Shown: positions 1 to 13,044 of the stretch, piece by piece
Numbering within the stretch: position 1 is the stretch's first letter
Layout of the letters: each line of letters begins with the position of its first letter
Origin: Prochilodus magdalenae
Taxonomy: Eukaryota > Chordata > Actinopteri > Characiformes > Prochilodontidae
Assembly: GCA_024036415.1 (NCBI GenBank)
Contig: JAMWET010003607.1
Coordinates: 47,501-111,500 of the forward strand
Direction: 5' to 3'
DNA length: 64,000 nt
Program-made: the position numbers and the translations under genes
The notes under the pieces: model-generated
What the model saw: the letters and a program-made list of their open reading frames with translations, nothing else
Databases searched by the model: none
Told to the model about the DNA's origin: nothing

Positions 1-320
1 TACAGGATGGTATGGTCACTCTACAGGACGGCCTAATCTCTCTACAGGATAGCGAGATCTCTCTACAGGATGGTATTGTGTCCGTACAGGACGGTACAGC
101 CTCTCTGAAAGGTGTGTGTATGAAGGTACAGTCCCTCTACAGGACAAAACAGTCCCTCTACAGGACAAAACAGTCCCTCTACAGGACAGAACAGTCTCTA
201 CAGGACAGAACAGTCTCTACAGGACAGCACAGCCTCTCTACAGGACAGCACAGCCTCTCTACAGGACAGTCCAAGCTCTTTACAGGACAGTACAGTCACT
301 TTACAGGACCTGTTTGGTAA
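1..320. repeat. Minisatellite, units of about 19-21 bp (TACAGGACAG core)
   Basis: The core CTCTACAGGACAG recurs every 19-21 bases with variable linkers. The array is already running at base 1, so its left end lies outside the window. Unit length is irregular, which points to an old array with indels. Short open frames through it carry only the repeat peptide and are not genes. Confidence 0.9.
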
Positions 321-482
321 TTGTGCATGTAGCAGCGTGCACGGTATCGGAATGTTGGTACTGGTACAACCGGTATCGATGCATCCCTAATGAAATAGTC
401 CCTAGATCATTTGATGTACTATACTTTAATCAAGAGTGAGAACCCTAGAACCACTACACTCCTTATCCACACATTTACCAAC

Positions 483-1106
483 AGGTTCTCAGTGAGGTTT
501 AGAGGTTCTCAGTGGGGTTTAGAGGTTCTCAGTGAGGCTAAGAAGTTCTCAGTGGGGTTTAGAGGTTCTCAGTGGGGTTTAGAAGTTCTCAGTGGAGTTT
601 AGAGGTTCCCAGTGAGGCTAAGAGGTTCTCAGTGGGGTTTAGAGGTTATCAGTGGGGTTTAGAAGTTCTCAGTGGGGTTTAGAGGTTCTCAGTGAGGCTT
701 AGAGGTTATCAGTGGGGTTTAGAGGTTCTAAGTGAGGTTTAGAGGTTCTCAGTGGAGTTTAGAGGTTCTCAGTGAGGTTTAAAGGTTCTCAGTGAGTTTT
801 AAAGGTTCTCAGTGGGGTTTATAGGTTCTCAGTGAGGTTTAGACATTCTCAGTGAGGTTTATAGGTTCTCATTGAGGTTTAGAGGTTCTCAGTGAGGTTT
901 ATAGGTTCTCAGTAAGGTTTAGAGGTTCTCAGTGAGGTTTAGAGGTTCTCAGTGAGGTTTAAAGGTTCTCAGTGGGGTTTATAGGTTCTCAGTGAGGTTT
1001 AGAGGTTCTCAGTGAGGTTTAAAGATTCTCAGTGAGGGTTTATAGGTTCTCAGTGAGGTTTAAAGGTTCTCAGTGAGGTTTATAGGTTCTCAGTGAGGTT
1101 TAAATC
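483..1106. repeat. 20-bp minisatellite (GGTTCTCAGTGAGGTTTAGA)
   Basis: About 31 copies of a 20-bp unit run head to tail. The common differences are GTGGGG versus GTGAGG and TTTAGA versus TTTATA or TTTAAA. AGGTTCTCAGTG is the best kept block. Variants are mixed along the array rather than sorted, so homogenisation is incomplete. Confidence 0.95.
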
Positions 1107-4100
1107 CTGAGATTGTGCTGAACATTATCTCCTAACCCCGCTCAAACTGCTAGCACATCATTTCTGCATCTTTCATTGTGCTAGAATATCCTGGTCATTT
1201 GTTGTGGTTCACATGAAGACTAGATCCTATCAAACCTCATAAGCAGCTGATCATCGGTGAGCGATCGTCCTGACTGCCAGTGTATGGTATAGATAGTGAA
1301 CGTTAGATCATTGGTGCTTCCTTTTATTCCTCTTTTTTTGAGTCGGTTTGTTTTTCACTGAGAGTGTAAATCCCACACGTTCACCCCCTCGCCCCCTCGC
1401 TCCGCTCGAGTGGAACGAGCTAACTCTCCTCTCCTCAATGTCACTCCGTGTAGAAACTGCCATTGGAATTCATGAACTGTAGAGATTAGCCCAGTGAGAC
1501 TGTGAGAGACTCAACCTTTTCCAAGCCCCTCTCTGTGGAAGTACAGGGGAGGGGCCGCAGAGGGTTTTGTTTTGTTTATTGTTTGTTTTTGTTTACTTTT
1601 GACGGACATACTGACCTGCTGTCCTTCTCCTGGCCTTACGGACAGCTGCTGGTGAGTGCCTCGTCACACTCGTGCGATTGTAAACAGCAGCGTCGGTTGT
1701 TCTGTCCCGGGCTGAGCGTGGTAAACCCTCCCCTCAGTGCCCTCGTCTATGGGTCCACTCTACTCACTGACCTACGCAAACCTGTCGGCGGACGGCGGGG
1801 GGGTTCATTACTCTGGGCAAAGGCAGGAACCGGGTCTTCATGATTCGGATGATCTCTTGTTGAATCTTTATATTAACTATCCATATCTCTCGCTCGCTGT
1901 AGCATCAGCACACCCAGCGTCAGTGCAGGACATCTCCAATACAAACTCTCTGTTCCACCTTAAACAGTGCAGCTTCTACCTTCCGGCGCCTCAGGCCTCA
2001 TCCGGCTCCTTACATGGGGTCTCAACTGCTAATATAAAATACACTTAGCCATCAGTAAAGATCTGTGACCTCACGATCGTTATCCCGGCAGATTTGGAAA
2101 ACAGAAGCCGGTACGCTCTCAGGTTCTTGGTGTGAGGACGCTTGGGAGCCAAACAGTCCCGGTGCCCTTCCACCACCTTATAAGCCTTTCATTTCTGAGA
2201 GGAATCAGGCTCTTAATGTGTGTCTCAGATAGTGTTTATTGTATATCTGATATGTGTGGACGAAGCCTGAGGTGCCAGAGTGTGGGCCATTTAAGGTGGA
2301 CTGGAAAAATCAAATACACAGTATAAACACAGAAGCCACATACGACCTGTGCTTGTTTGACTCTGTTGTTCTCCATGGCCAACTCAGACCTTCGGTTTTT
2401 AAGGGCCCTTGGCTTCTGCAGACTCTTGGCTCTCTAGAGGCCATTGGCGCTGGCACTTGGAGCCCCTTGACTCTTGAAGGTCTATGGCTGTAAGGGAGCC
2501 TTGGCTCTCAAAGGCCCTTGGACGTTACCTACTTTGCCCAGTATAAGTTCCTCCCCAGCCATCGAGTCACCCTCGCCCTCCTCTCCTCTTCCCAGCCAGC
2601 TGCATGTCATTCCTCCATTATTTAGATGCTACACCATCCATCCCCACCACCTCTATGACAGGGTTTTAAACACTTGCCATTAAACAGCAACTTCCACCCA
2701 CCCCAGCTCCTGGTTTCACATTTCTTCCAGTACAGATCTCTGAAGTCATGCGCCAGGCTGTAGTCAAGGCCATCTGTACAAGGAGCTCCGGGTCTAGGCT
2801 GGATGAAGGGTGAACACCACATCAGCGTGTGGTCGGAAAGATGTGCCAACGCTGATACGTTCTGCTGTGTGTACCGTTGCCCCCTGAGTTGGGTTGACAT
2901 CAGCTGCAGTGCTCGGGGAGCATGTGGACCCCTTGCTCAAAGGCACTTGACCCGGGGACCCGTGGCCCCTGTCAGCCTGCTCAGGAAGTCGGCTGTGACA
3001 CTTACTCAGACACCTGGAGCACCCTCACCTGCTAAGCAAGAAGCTCGCTAAGGCTACGTCCACTCAGCGGGGAAAAGCAGCCCGAGTCCGATCTGTTTCC
3101 GCATATCTGATACAGGTGTGTATCCGTGTGGCAGTGTAAGCGGCACAAACACACAGAACCTGACACTTTCAATTCCGGTTTGGGACGATATGGAGATCCG
3201 ATACATACACGTCAGAGAGAAGCAGTCTGAACAGCCTTTTACATCAATCCAGCTCAACATTCCTCAAATGCAGAGACATTCCAGCTGAAGTTTCCGAGAG
3301 TTCGGAACAAAGTAGCCTGATCGAGGGAACATGTTCTCGGGGGTGAGCCCAGCTCTCAGTCATTCGCGATCCCTCCTGTGATGCTGGTGAAGATGGAAAT
3401 ATAACCAGGAATGAACCCGCGTCTGTCAGATCGGTTCAGACTGGTGTCGGATATGGATCGCATGGAAGAGACAAACAACCAAATCGGATTGGGGTCACTT
3501 TTACCCACTGTGTGAACAGCCATGGTGGCGGTTCGGCCTCCCTTCCCCCCATGTATGACATTTAAGGTGACTGAAAACAGAGGTGGCTCTCCAGGGTGGA
3601 GATCTTTAAGACCTCCAGGACAGGGAATGTTCTGTTGCGGTTTCATGGAACCCTGTACATCTCCTAGTATGTGGATCAACCTGAAGAATCTGAACACCAC
3701 AATGATAGACTGTCACAGTGAGACAGCGCTAAGTGTATTGGTCACCATACCACACGACTACATATCACACTGACGTAGTGAGACTGTCCTCACCGGAATA
3801 CCTCACCAGGAGTCACTGGTGTCGGATATAACAGCGTGACAAAGTGTTGGAACATTGTTGCTCAACTCAGGATGTGACAGGGGCAGTTATCCTAACGAAC
3901 GGCTTTCCCTTTCTGCTTGGACCCGGAGCTCCTAATGTGGGCTGACTATGGAATGACGGCCCATTATTAGAAACGCATAGCCACATAGGGATGAATTGGG
4001 TCCCGTATATATTAAAACTCTTATACACTATTTATGGTAACAGATAATCTTCTTCTCCTAGCTCGATCAGATTAGCGAGTGCCTGCCGAGAGTAGACGTT

Positions 4101-5790
4101 CATTTAGTAGAGTTCAAATAAAAAGCGGAACATTTTAGGAATGTTCTCAGTAGATTCAGTAGCGGAAGAGGGGTCAGGAGTCCAACACCGACTCCACATA
4201 ATCCTCCAAACAATAACAGCATTCATTTCGCGGCGGTCGCTGTGTGTCCGGTAAGGAGACCCTGGGGTCCCACAGACTCGGCGGATAGATGAAGCTGTGA
4301 TGAAACGAAGCCCCCTGTCGGCTCTCCGGCTTCTTAATCTCCGCCGCTCATAAACTCTGAGAGGAAGTAGTAAAAACGGACTCCACGTAGCGCCGGTGCG
4401 TGAGAGCACCCTTACGGCTATATGTGATGTAAATACAAAGACGTGTAGTTCAGTACCTTAGCGGTTCCACTAGTATCATAACTCCAAGGGCTTTGGGTTC
4501 TTAACGTATCTGAGCTGTACAAGGGCTTCGAAGTAGTTAGAGTCCGACTGACAGAAACTATGGTTTTGCCCAAGGAAGCGTTTAAATCACAAAGCATTTC
4601 CATATTCATGTATGCAAAAGACTGTCAAGGCCAAATGAGGAACTGTTACGAATACAATAATGCAATTTAGTCTTCTTTACGTCTCCTTTCGCCACCATGC
4701 AGGTGGAGTAAATGAGTTATAAAGCCATGCAGCTCCATTGCCTACTTTGAGCCAGATTTATGCAGAGCTAATAACGCATCTGCCATACATCATCTCTGGG
4801 CATTTCACGTCTTTCACATTCGGCCTCGTCTCCGGTCTCGTCCCATTCGGCTCGTTATCGTCATGCGTCAGAGAGAGCGCTCGCGGAGGGGTTCCTGTTG
4901 TAGATGTTTGAGTTCGCTTGGTTTCTGCTCTGTGTTGTAAACCTGTATTGTTCTAACTGTGAATCTGAAGAACTCGTGATGCGGGGTTCCCCAGGGGTAC
5001 GTCATGGGTCCGCTTCCATTTTTTGGTTTCTCCCTCCTGCTCTCTCTCTCTCTCTCTCTTTCTCTCAGGCCACCTAGTGCCTGTCCCTCCTGCCTTTACA
5101 GAGCCTTCCCCAGCAGGCTGCTTATCCTCCGCCTCCTCCTCCTCCTCTTCCTCCTCACACCATCACATCCGAACCTCTGCTCTGCTACACCAGGACTGTT
5201 ATTACTCAGCACAGACCCTCCCTCTGGCCGCAGGCCCGACCGACCACCGACGCCGGCCTGCAGGCAACATCGTGCATGTTGTGACCTCTCGACAAAGGCA
5301 GCAGTCTCAGCTTGAAACATGCTGTAGAAAAAGCACACCTTTTAAATACCGTAGTGGAAATATTCAAGGTTATTATAGCCAGAGAAATATTTAAAACCTA
5401 GAAATAAAGTCCGTTTTGAAAAGCGACAACACTGCACCTCTGTCTGACTTTCTTTCCAACAGAATTCAGTTCTCGTCTGATTGGACGGGTTAAGTCATGT
5501 GCTGTATGGGGAAATGACTATCTGGGATCGTTTGAGTTCCCCTGCTGTGTTTGTGTATGCTACCTGAGCTTCTGATTACATGAAGTAGGGAATACTGGGA
5601 TAACTCAGGACAACCCAGGGATCACGAGGATCCTGCCAAGGCGTTTAAAAAAAATCTTTTTGAGTGTATATAAAAAAAAGAGACATAATTCATAACGCCT
5701 TATACACGCATTCATAAGGCCTCATAGGTGTTCATAAGGGGTCACAGGTGATCATAAGGCCTCATACTCTGAGCAAACAACACAGACACT
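1107..5790. other. Intergenic, mostly unique sequence
   Basis: No gene is supportable here. The stretch has only short open frames without recognisable domains, a CT run at 5041-5062 inside a pyrimidine-rich patch (5030-5165), and otherwise mixed-composition unique sequence. A GC-rich patch at 1380-1800 has no splice-bounded coding block that I can defend. Confidence 0.6.
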
Positions 5791-5794
5791 GTGG

Positions 5795-6180
5795 ATATCT
5801 AAAAAGGTTTGGGGTCAATTTACAGAAGGACAGTCAAAAGACCAGGCCAGGTCACAACCGTGAGAACCAATGCCAGGCACATGGGCAGGACAGATGGCAG
5901 GAGCGAGAAGACAGGCTAGGGTCAAAAAACCAAGGGAGCAAACAGTCCAAACAAACAAAACTCAAATCAACAAACAACAAAAGAGGTCAAAAACCAGAAA
6001 CGGGTCAAACACGGCCAAAACTGCCCACAGCATAAACACTCAGTACACAAACAGGAAGTCCTGGCAAAGAACAACAGGTGAGAGTCATCAGTACTCAGGG
6101 GAGGGTAATCTGATTCCTGATTGGTGGCTGTGGGACATATGACCATGATGTCATTCCCAGCTCTCCGTGTCCAGTATACT
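5795..6180. repeat. Probable dispersed repeat, degenerate
   Basis: This block is strongly purine and A-rich, full of CAAACA, GGTCAAA and CAGG words, then ends in GGTGGCTGTGGGACATATGACCATGATG. It resembles, from memory, a non-autonomous dispersed repeat common in catfish and characin genomes. I cannot name the family and no second copy is visible in this window. The open frames over it are not credible proteins. Confidence 0.35.
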
Positions 6181-7462
6181 CTCACCTCTCTCTAAAGACC
6201 GAGACCATTGCAGCCTCTTCAGCAGCTGCTAACCCTTCACACTCCCTTTCACACCTGTCTCAGATTGGCCTGAATGACAAGGTTTTCCGATGTGACGGTT
6301 AAGTGCTTATTGCCTGCCTGAGTGTCCGTTGGTCAGTTTGTATGGACACACGACTTGGTGAGACGCCCCCTTTCACAGCCTCAGAGCTCTAGGTGTCCAG
6401 AGTCACATATGACCTTGTGATGAGATGGAAAGAGTGATGCTACGGCGTCAGGAAACGTTTGGATGTTGGTCGTATTATCACAAAGATAGACAAACACACA
6501 CAGAAGAATCGACCTGGGAGATCCTGGAGCCCAGAGGCTTAGAGGTTCAGGACCTTATTCTCCAACAGAGACAGCAGGTTCAACTGATCACCTATAGAGA
6601 ACATTGTATGTCCATCTCCACCATGTCCTCAGAGCTGCTCACCAGAGAGGTTCTGGCTTGGGTCAGAACCCTGTGAACTCCCAGTGGGCAGCTACATTGG
6701 GAGGCCTGTGTAGGTCTGCTATGATGGTTCATTAGCCTACGTTAGCCTCCTGCTAATGCTGTAGGTGGTTAACTGCTTCTACGACAGCATGATGGCTAGC
6801 GCTCCACCTTAACTTTGGACATGGAATGGTACTCTTAGTGTTATGTGAGCTACCGTCCAAGGATCAAGGCCCACAGTCCACTCAGTCCGCACAGTCAGGC
6901 ACATGAGAAATCTCTCCACCAAGTTCACAAATCTGACCATGCTGACCATGTGACCAGAGGTTCAGGAGCATGGTCCTGTGGTTAGCTAGCCACATGTGAA
7001 CCGTATAAGGCTGGCCCTTATCTGTATCTGAGTAGTTAGGTGTTTAAGGACGCCACTGGTGTGAACAAAGAGGGCAGAGCGTTAAGACCTTGGTGTTAAC
7101 GTCTACTGGACACAGTGTAGACCATGCCAGGGTGGTTTGGCTAACTAACTCAAATGCCCGTGTACACAGCGTACAAGCCATGTCTCTTTTAAATGTCTCC
7201 AAGAGCCAATCCATCCTTCTTAGTGTGAAGATCTCCAACCTCAGCAGGCACACAGCTATCCTTCTCCCAGAACACACCGGTAACGGAGGGGTTCAGACGG
7301 CGCCTCTGCTCTGAGATTGAGTTTCCTAAGTTGACGGCTCTAAAGATTTTCGGGATTCAGCTTTAGTCATCATTAACCTGACAGTCAAAGCTGTGAAAAC
7401 AATAGAAGCACCTTCCTGAGAGAGCTGTTCATCACTGCACGAGTCAAGTACATCATTTCAGA

Positions 7463-7530
7463 AGTGTCCCCGCCAGCGTTTCGGTTACCCGGATCCGTTC
7501 GGCTGCCCGCACGCGCGGGACGGAGCGCAG
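7463..7530 (+). other. Exon-like CpG-rich block followed by a consensus splice donor
   Basis: A CpG-dense block of about 68 bases is preceded by ATCATTTCAG, a possible acceptor, and followed by CAG|GTAAGA, a consensus donor at 7531. All three forward frames are open across it, so no protein can be chosen. No partner exon was found upstream or downstream. It could be a short exon of an unseen gene, a non-coding exon, or chance. Only the splice-like borders and the base composition are directly visible. Confidence 0.2.
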
Positions 7531-7760
7531 GTAAGACATTCATCTCATTCGCTTCCCGTAATGGCTTCTGACAAGAAGGATGAGCGAGAGCAATCTGGGC
7601 AGTTCATCAGGCCCTCTAGAAAGGCCAGGAATTTAGTATGCCAGAGAGAGCGCGGCTTAGCAGCAGCTCCAGCAATACAATCAATAGCAGCCCTGTCTGT
7701 GGCGTATGAGCTCCAGGCTCCACTTCTTCATCTTCAATAGGGCAGCGGGGTTTGATTCAG
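7531..7760. other. Possible conserved non-coding sequence
   Basis: This unique block is free of tandem repeats and contains homeodomain-like words such as GTAATGG and CAATCAATAG. In texture it resembles vertebrate conserved non-coding elements. This is an impression only, because conservation cannot be assessed from one sequence. Confidence 0.15.
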
Positions 7761-8420
7761 GGGACGTGACGGAGGGCCGGCAGGCTGGGGCTGATGAGCT
7801 CTTTTAGAGAGGACGCAGGTTTGGAGATGTAGAGTAGCTGTTCGCTTCTCTGTGAGAGGTGGAACAGAGACAGAACAGTGCTAGCTTATAGGCTAGCTTA
7901 TGCTATTTTGGTGCTGTGGTTCTAAAAGCAGTCCAGCCCACAAACATTCCAGATGTCAGCTGAACCAGGACTTTAGGAAAGACTGAATACCTGGTGCAGG
8001 TGTGTTGGGAGTCGGATTAGACCTTGGCAAGTATAGAGTGATCATTCGAGATTCACAGATCATCCAAAGAACGTACAAATAGCTTCATGTAAGAATGAGG
8101 CTACCAACAGGGATAAAAGGAGGGGCCTTAACGCTGTACCTGACTGACCCAACAGCCATGATTCCAGACATTCAGCGAGCAACGATGTCCCACATGAGTC
8201 ATCCTGTTAGTGCAGCATCATTGGCAGACGGCTGCACCACGCAGGACTACATGCACACAGACCGTTACGATGACTGTCCTTAACACCAGCAGCTCTTCTT
8301 CTGAGGCCCCTCAGAAATCTCCTCTGTTGGTTCCATGTTACACTTCCATAGTCATGTGTTGTGAAGATCAGACTTTGATAGATCCCTGTTCTTTATCTAC
8401 GGATGGAGAACCACCTGCAC

Positions 8421-9517
8421 CTGATCATCATCCCGTTGACTAAAACACCTGACCATCATCCCACTGACTGAAACACCTGACCATCATCCCACTGACTGAA
8501 ACACCTGCTTATCATCACACTGACTGAAACACCTGCTTATCATCACACTGACTGAAACACCTGACCATCATCCCACTGACTGAAACACCTGACCATCATC
8601 CCACTGACTGAAACACCTGACCATCATCCCACTGACTTAAACACCTGACCATCATCCCACTGACTGAAACACCTGACCATCATCCCACTGACTGAAACAC
8701 CTGACCATCATCCCACTGACTGAAACACCTGACCATCATCCCACTGACTGAAACACCTGATCATCATCCCACTGACTGAAACACCTGACCATCATCCCAC
8801 TGACTGAAACACCTGACCATCATCCCACTGACTGAAACACCTGACCATCATCCTACTGACTGAAACACCTGACCATCATCCCACTGACTGAAACACCTGA
8901 CCATCATCCCACTGACTTAAACATCTGACCATCATCCCACTGACTCAAACACCTGACCATCATCCCACTGACTTAAACATCTGACCATCATCATCCCACT
9001 GACTGAAACACCTGACCATCGTCCCACTGACTGAAACACCTGATCATCATTCCACTGACTGAAACACCTGATCATCATCCCACTGACTTAAACACCTGAC
9101 CATCATCCCGCTGACTGAATCACCTGACCGTCATCCCACTGACTGAAACACCTGACCATCATTCCACTGACTGAAACATCTGATCATCATCCCACTGACT
9201 GAAACACCTAACCAGCATCCCACTGACTGAAACAACTGACCATCATCCCACTGACTGAAACACCTGACCATAATCCCACTGACTGAAACAACTGACCATC
9301 ATCCCACTGACTGAAACACCTGACCATCATCCCACTGACTGAAACACCTGCTCATCATCCCACTGACTGAAACACCTGACCATCATCCCACTGACTGAAA
9401 CACCTGACCATCATCCCACTGACTGAAACACCTGACCATCATCCCACTGACTGAAACACCTGACCATCATCCCACTGACTGAAACACCTGACCATCATCC
9501 CACTGACTGAAACACCT
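8421..9517. repeat. 28-bp minisatellite (CATCATCCCACTGACTGAAA)
   Basis: About 39 copies of a 28-bp unit built on CCATCATCCCACTGACTGAAACACCTGA-type sequence run to 9517. Most units differ by one or two bases. One unit near 8985 carries an extra ATC. The regularity implies recent or ongoing amplification. Confidence 0.95.
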
Positions 9518-10167
9518 ACTCCACCATTAACCGGAGTAATCATCCCAGTCCTGATTGGTCAGTGAGGGTTCCTGTGTTTGTACTAAACCCAGCAAACCAG
9601 GCATAAACCAGATGAGCAGAACAGCCCAGAGCCTTACTAACTGCCGGGACTGTGGACATGGTGGAGCCTTCAGCAGGACAAACGGCTGCAGCTTTATCGA
9701 GCACTAGACACAGCGCAGGTTCCACACAGTCTTGTCAGATTTTAATCTGAGCTGCTGTGTCAACATTTCTAAATTCCCTCCATCAGAGCTGCTCCACAGA
9801 GCGGCTGGATGAGCTGCGACCTCCTCCACCAGCATCGGCCTCAGAGACGGCAGGGGGACTTCTGCTGGAGAAAACCGCAGATTCAGATTGCAGCACAGGT
9901 TAGAGCCGGAATGTGTGTCTGTTATTCACATTACGTTTGTTTGGGGTCAGAAATCTATTAACAAACACTGGAAATTACACATGTACTGGTCTCATGGCCA
10001 AACAACTGCAGTACTGGACCATTCCACTCTCCAGAACAGCCACATACTCACAACTTTAATATTTACAAGGATTATGATATTTGGAATATGATATCTATTT
10101 AATATCAAAACATTAATTGGGGAAATAATGAGATTAGCCAACATTTAGATTTTTTTTTTCCTGGCTA
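9518..10167. other. Intergenic unique spacer between two minisatellites
   Basis: About 650 bases of unique sequence with no supportable gene separate the 28-bp and 31-bp arrays. The 3' part is AT-rich and ends in an 11-base T run just before the first 31-bp units. Confidence 0.6.
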
Positions 10168-10765
10168 CACCTGACCAAATTCTGTCTAAACCAACTGTAA
10201 CCTGACAAAGCTCTGTCTAAACCGACTGTAGCCTGACAAAGCTCTGTCTAAACCGACTGTAGCCTGACAAAGCTCTGTCTAAACCGACTGTAGCCTGACA
10301 AAGCTCTGTCTAAACCGACTGTAGCCTGACAAAGCTCTGTCTAAACCGACTGTAGCCTGACAAAGCTCTGTCTAAACCGACCGTAGTCTAACAAAGCTTT
10401 GTCTAAACCAACTGTAGCCTAACAAAGCTCTGTCTTAACCGACTGTAGCCTAACAAAGCTCTGTCTAAACTGACTGTAGCCTAACAAAGTCTAAACCGAT
10501 GATAGCCAGAGAATATTAAATGAAAATCGACTGTAGCCTTTCAAAGCTCTGGATAAACCGACTGAAGTCTGACAAAGCTCTATATAAACCGACTGTAGCC
10601 TATCAAAGCTCTGTATAAACTGGCTGTAGCCTAACAAAGCTCTGTCTAAACCGACTGTAGCCAGAAAATATTCAATGTAAACCGACTGTAGCCTGACAAA
10701 GCTCTGTCCAAAATTACTGTAGCTTGACAAAGCTCTGTATAAACCAACTGTAGCCTGACAAAGTT
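10168..10765 (-). repeat. 31-bp minisatellite, left arm (inverted orientation)
   Basis: About 19 copies of a 31-bp unit with core CTGACAAAGCTCTGTCTAAA. The unit is the reverse complement of the one in 10788-13044. The first six or seven units are nearly identical. Units from about 10490 on are more diverged, with AGAATATT-containing variants and a few short indels. Confidence 0.96.
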
Positions 10766-10787
10766 TTGTTTTTGATTTAAACTGAAT

Positions 10788-13044
10788 TTTGTCAGGCTAC
10801 AGTCGGTTTATACAGAGCTTTGTCAGGCTACAGTCGGTTTATACAGAGCTTTGTCAGACTACAGTCGGTTTAGACAGAGCTTTGTTAGGTTACAATCGGT
10901 TTAGACAGAGCTTTGTTAGGCTACAGTCGGTTTATACAGAGCTTTGTCAGGCTACAGTCGGTTTAGACAGAGCTTTGTCAGACTACAGTCGGTTTATACA
11001 GAGCTTTGATAGGCTACAGTCGGTTTAGACAGAGCTTTGTTAGGTTACAATCGGTTTAGACAGAGCTTTGTTAGGTTACAATCGGTTTAGACAGAGCTTT
11101 GTCAGGTTACAGTCGGTTTAGACAGAGCTTTGTCAGGCTACAGTCGGTTTAGACAGAGTTTTGATAGGCTACAGTCGGTTTAGACAGAGCTTTGTTAGGT
11201 TACAATCGGTTTAGACAGAGCTTTGTTACGTTACAATCGGTTTAGACAGAGCTTTGTCAGGTTACAGTCAGTTTAGACAGAGCTTTGTCAGGTTACAGTC
11301 GGTTTAGACACAGCTTTGTTAGGTTACAATCGGTTTAGACAGAGCTTTGATAGGCTACAGTCGGTTTATACAGAGCTTTGTCAGGCTACAGTCGGTTTAG
11401 ACAGAGCTTTGTCAGGTTACAGTCGGTTTAGACAGAGTTTTGTCAGGCTACAGTCGGTTTAGACAGTGCTTTGTCAGGCTACAGTCGGTTTAGACAGAGC
11501 TTTGTCAGACTACAGTCGGTTTAGACAGAGCTTTGTCAGGTTACAGTCGGTTTAGACAGAGCTTTGTCAGGCTACAGTCGGTTTAGACAGAGTTTTGATA
11601 GGCTACAGTCGGTTTAGACAGAGCTTTGTTAGGTTACAATCGGTTTAGACAGAGCTTTGTTAGGTTACAATCGGTTTAGACAGAGCTTTGTCAGGTTACA
11701 GTCGGTTTAGACAGAGCTTTGTTAGGTTACAATCGGTTTAGACAGAGCTTTGTCAGGCTACAGTCGGTTTAGACAGAGCTTTGTCAGGTTACAGTCGGTT
11801 TAGACACAGCTTTGATAGGCTACAGTCGGTTTAGACAGAGCTTTGTTAGGTTACAATCGGTTTAGACAGAGCTTTGTCAGGTTACAGTTGGTTTAGACAG
11901 AGCTTTGTCAGGCTACAGTCGGTTTAGACAGAGCTTTGTCAGGCTACAGTCGGTTTAGACAGAGTTTTGTCAGGCTACAGTCGGTTTATACAGAGCTTTG
12001 TCAAACTACAGTCAGTTTAGACAGAGCTTTGATAGGCTACAGTCGGTTTAGACAGAGCTTTGTCAGGCTACAGTCGGTTTAGACAGAGCTTTGTCAGGCT
12101 ACAGTCGGTTTAGACAGAGCTTTGTCAGGCTACAGTCGGTTTAGACAGAGCTTTGTCAGGTTACAGTCGGTTTAGACAGAGCTTTGTCAGGTTACAGTCG
12201 GTTTAGACAGAGCTTTGTCAGGCTACAGTCGGTTTAGACAGAGCTTTGTCAGGCTACAGTTGGTTTAGACAGAGCTTTGTCAGACTACAGTCGGTTTAGA
12301 CAGAGCTTTGTCAGACTACAGTCGGTTTAGACAGAGCTTTGTCAGGCTACAGTCGGTTTAGACAGAGCTTTGTCAGGCTACAGTCGGTTTAGACAGAGCT
12401 TTGTCAGGCTACAGTCGGTTTAGACAGAGCTTTGTCAGGCTACAGTTGGTTTAGACAGAGCTTTGTCAGGCTACAGTCGGTTTAGACAGAGCTTTGTCAG
12501 GCTACAGTCGGTTTAGACAGAGCTTTGTCAGACTACACTCGGTTTAGACAGTGCTTTGTCAGACTACAGTCGGTTTAGACAGAGCTTTGTCAGACTACAG
12601 TCGGTTTAGACAGAGCTTTGTCAGGCTACAGTCGGTTTAGACAGAGCTTTGTCAGGTTACAGTCGGTTTAGACAGAGCTTTGTCAGGTTACAGTCGGTTT
12701 AGACAGAGTTTTGTCAGGCTACAGTCGGTTTAGACAGAGCTTTGTCAGGCTACAGTCGGTTTAGACAGAGCTTTGTCAGGTTACAGTCGGTTTAGACAGA
12801 GTTTTGTCAGGCTACAGTCGGTTTAGACAGAGTTTTGTCAGGCTACAGTCGGTTTAGACAGAGTTTTGTCAGACTACAGTCGGTTTAGACAGAGTTTTGT
12901 CAGGCTACAGTCGGTTTAGACAGAGCTTTGTCAGGCTACAGTCGGTTTAGACAGAGCTTTGTTAGGCTACAGTCGGTTTAGACAGAGTTTTGTCAGGCTA
13001 CAGTCGGTTTAGACAGAGCTTTGTCAGGCTACAGTCGGTTTGGG
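10788..13044 (+). repeat. 31-bp minisatellite, right arm
   Basis: About 73 copies of a 31-bp unit with core CTACAGTCGGTTTAGACAGA. Most units differ at a few positions: GTCAGG, GTTAGG or GATAGG; GGCTAC or GGTTAC; GTTTAGA or GTTTATA. Blocks of the same variant order recur, for example repeated GATAGG-GTTAGG-GTTAGG series around 11,010-11,250 and 11,590-11,690, which suggests multi-unit duplications. Confidence 0.97.

Larger units (their letters stand above)
6185..8420. other. Intergenic unique sequence with one exon-like block
   Basis: Mostly unique sequence with no supportable gene. The one notable part is the GC-rich block at 7463-7530 and the sequence after it, listed separately. Short open frames at 6425-6676, 7044-7314 and 8095-8443 show no recognisable domain or flanking splice structure. 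Confidence 0.55.

Noticed and set aside
1502..2493. Chain of 60- to 113-codon open frames
   Set aside because: They overlap in different frames, lack domains and are not joined by consistent splice sites.
8421..13044. CRISPR-like arrays with 28-31 bp repeats
   Set aside because: Units are head to tail with no unique spacers, and the host is a vertebrate.
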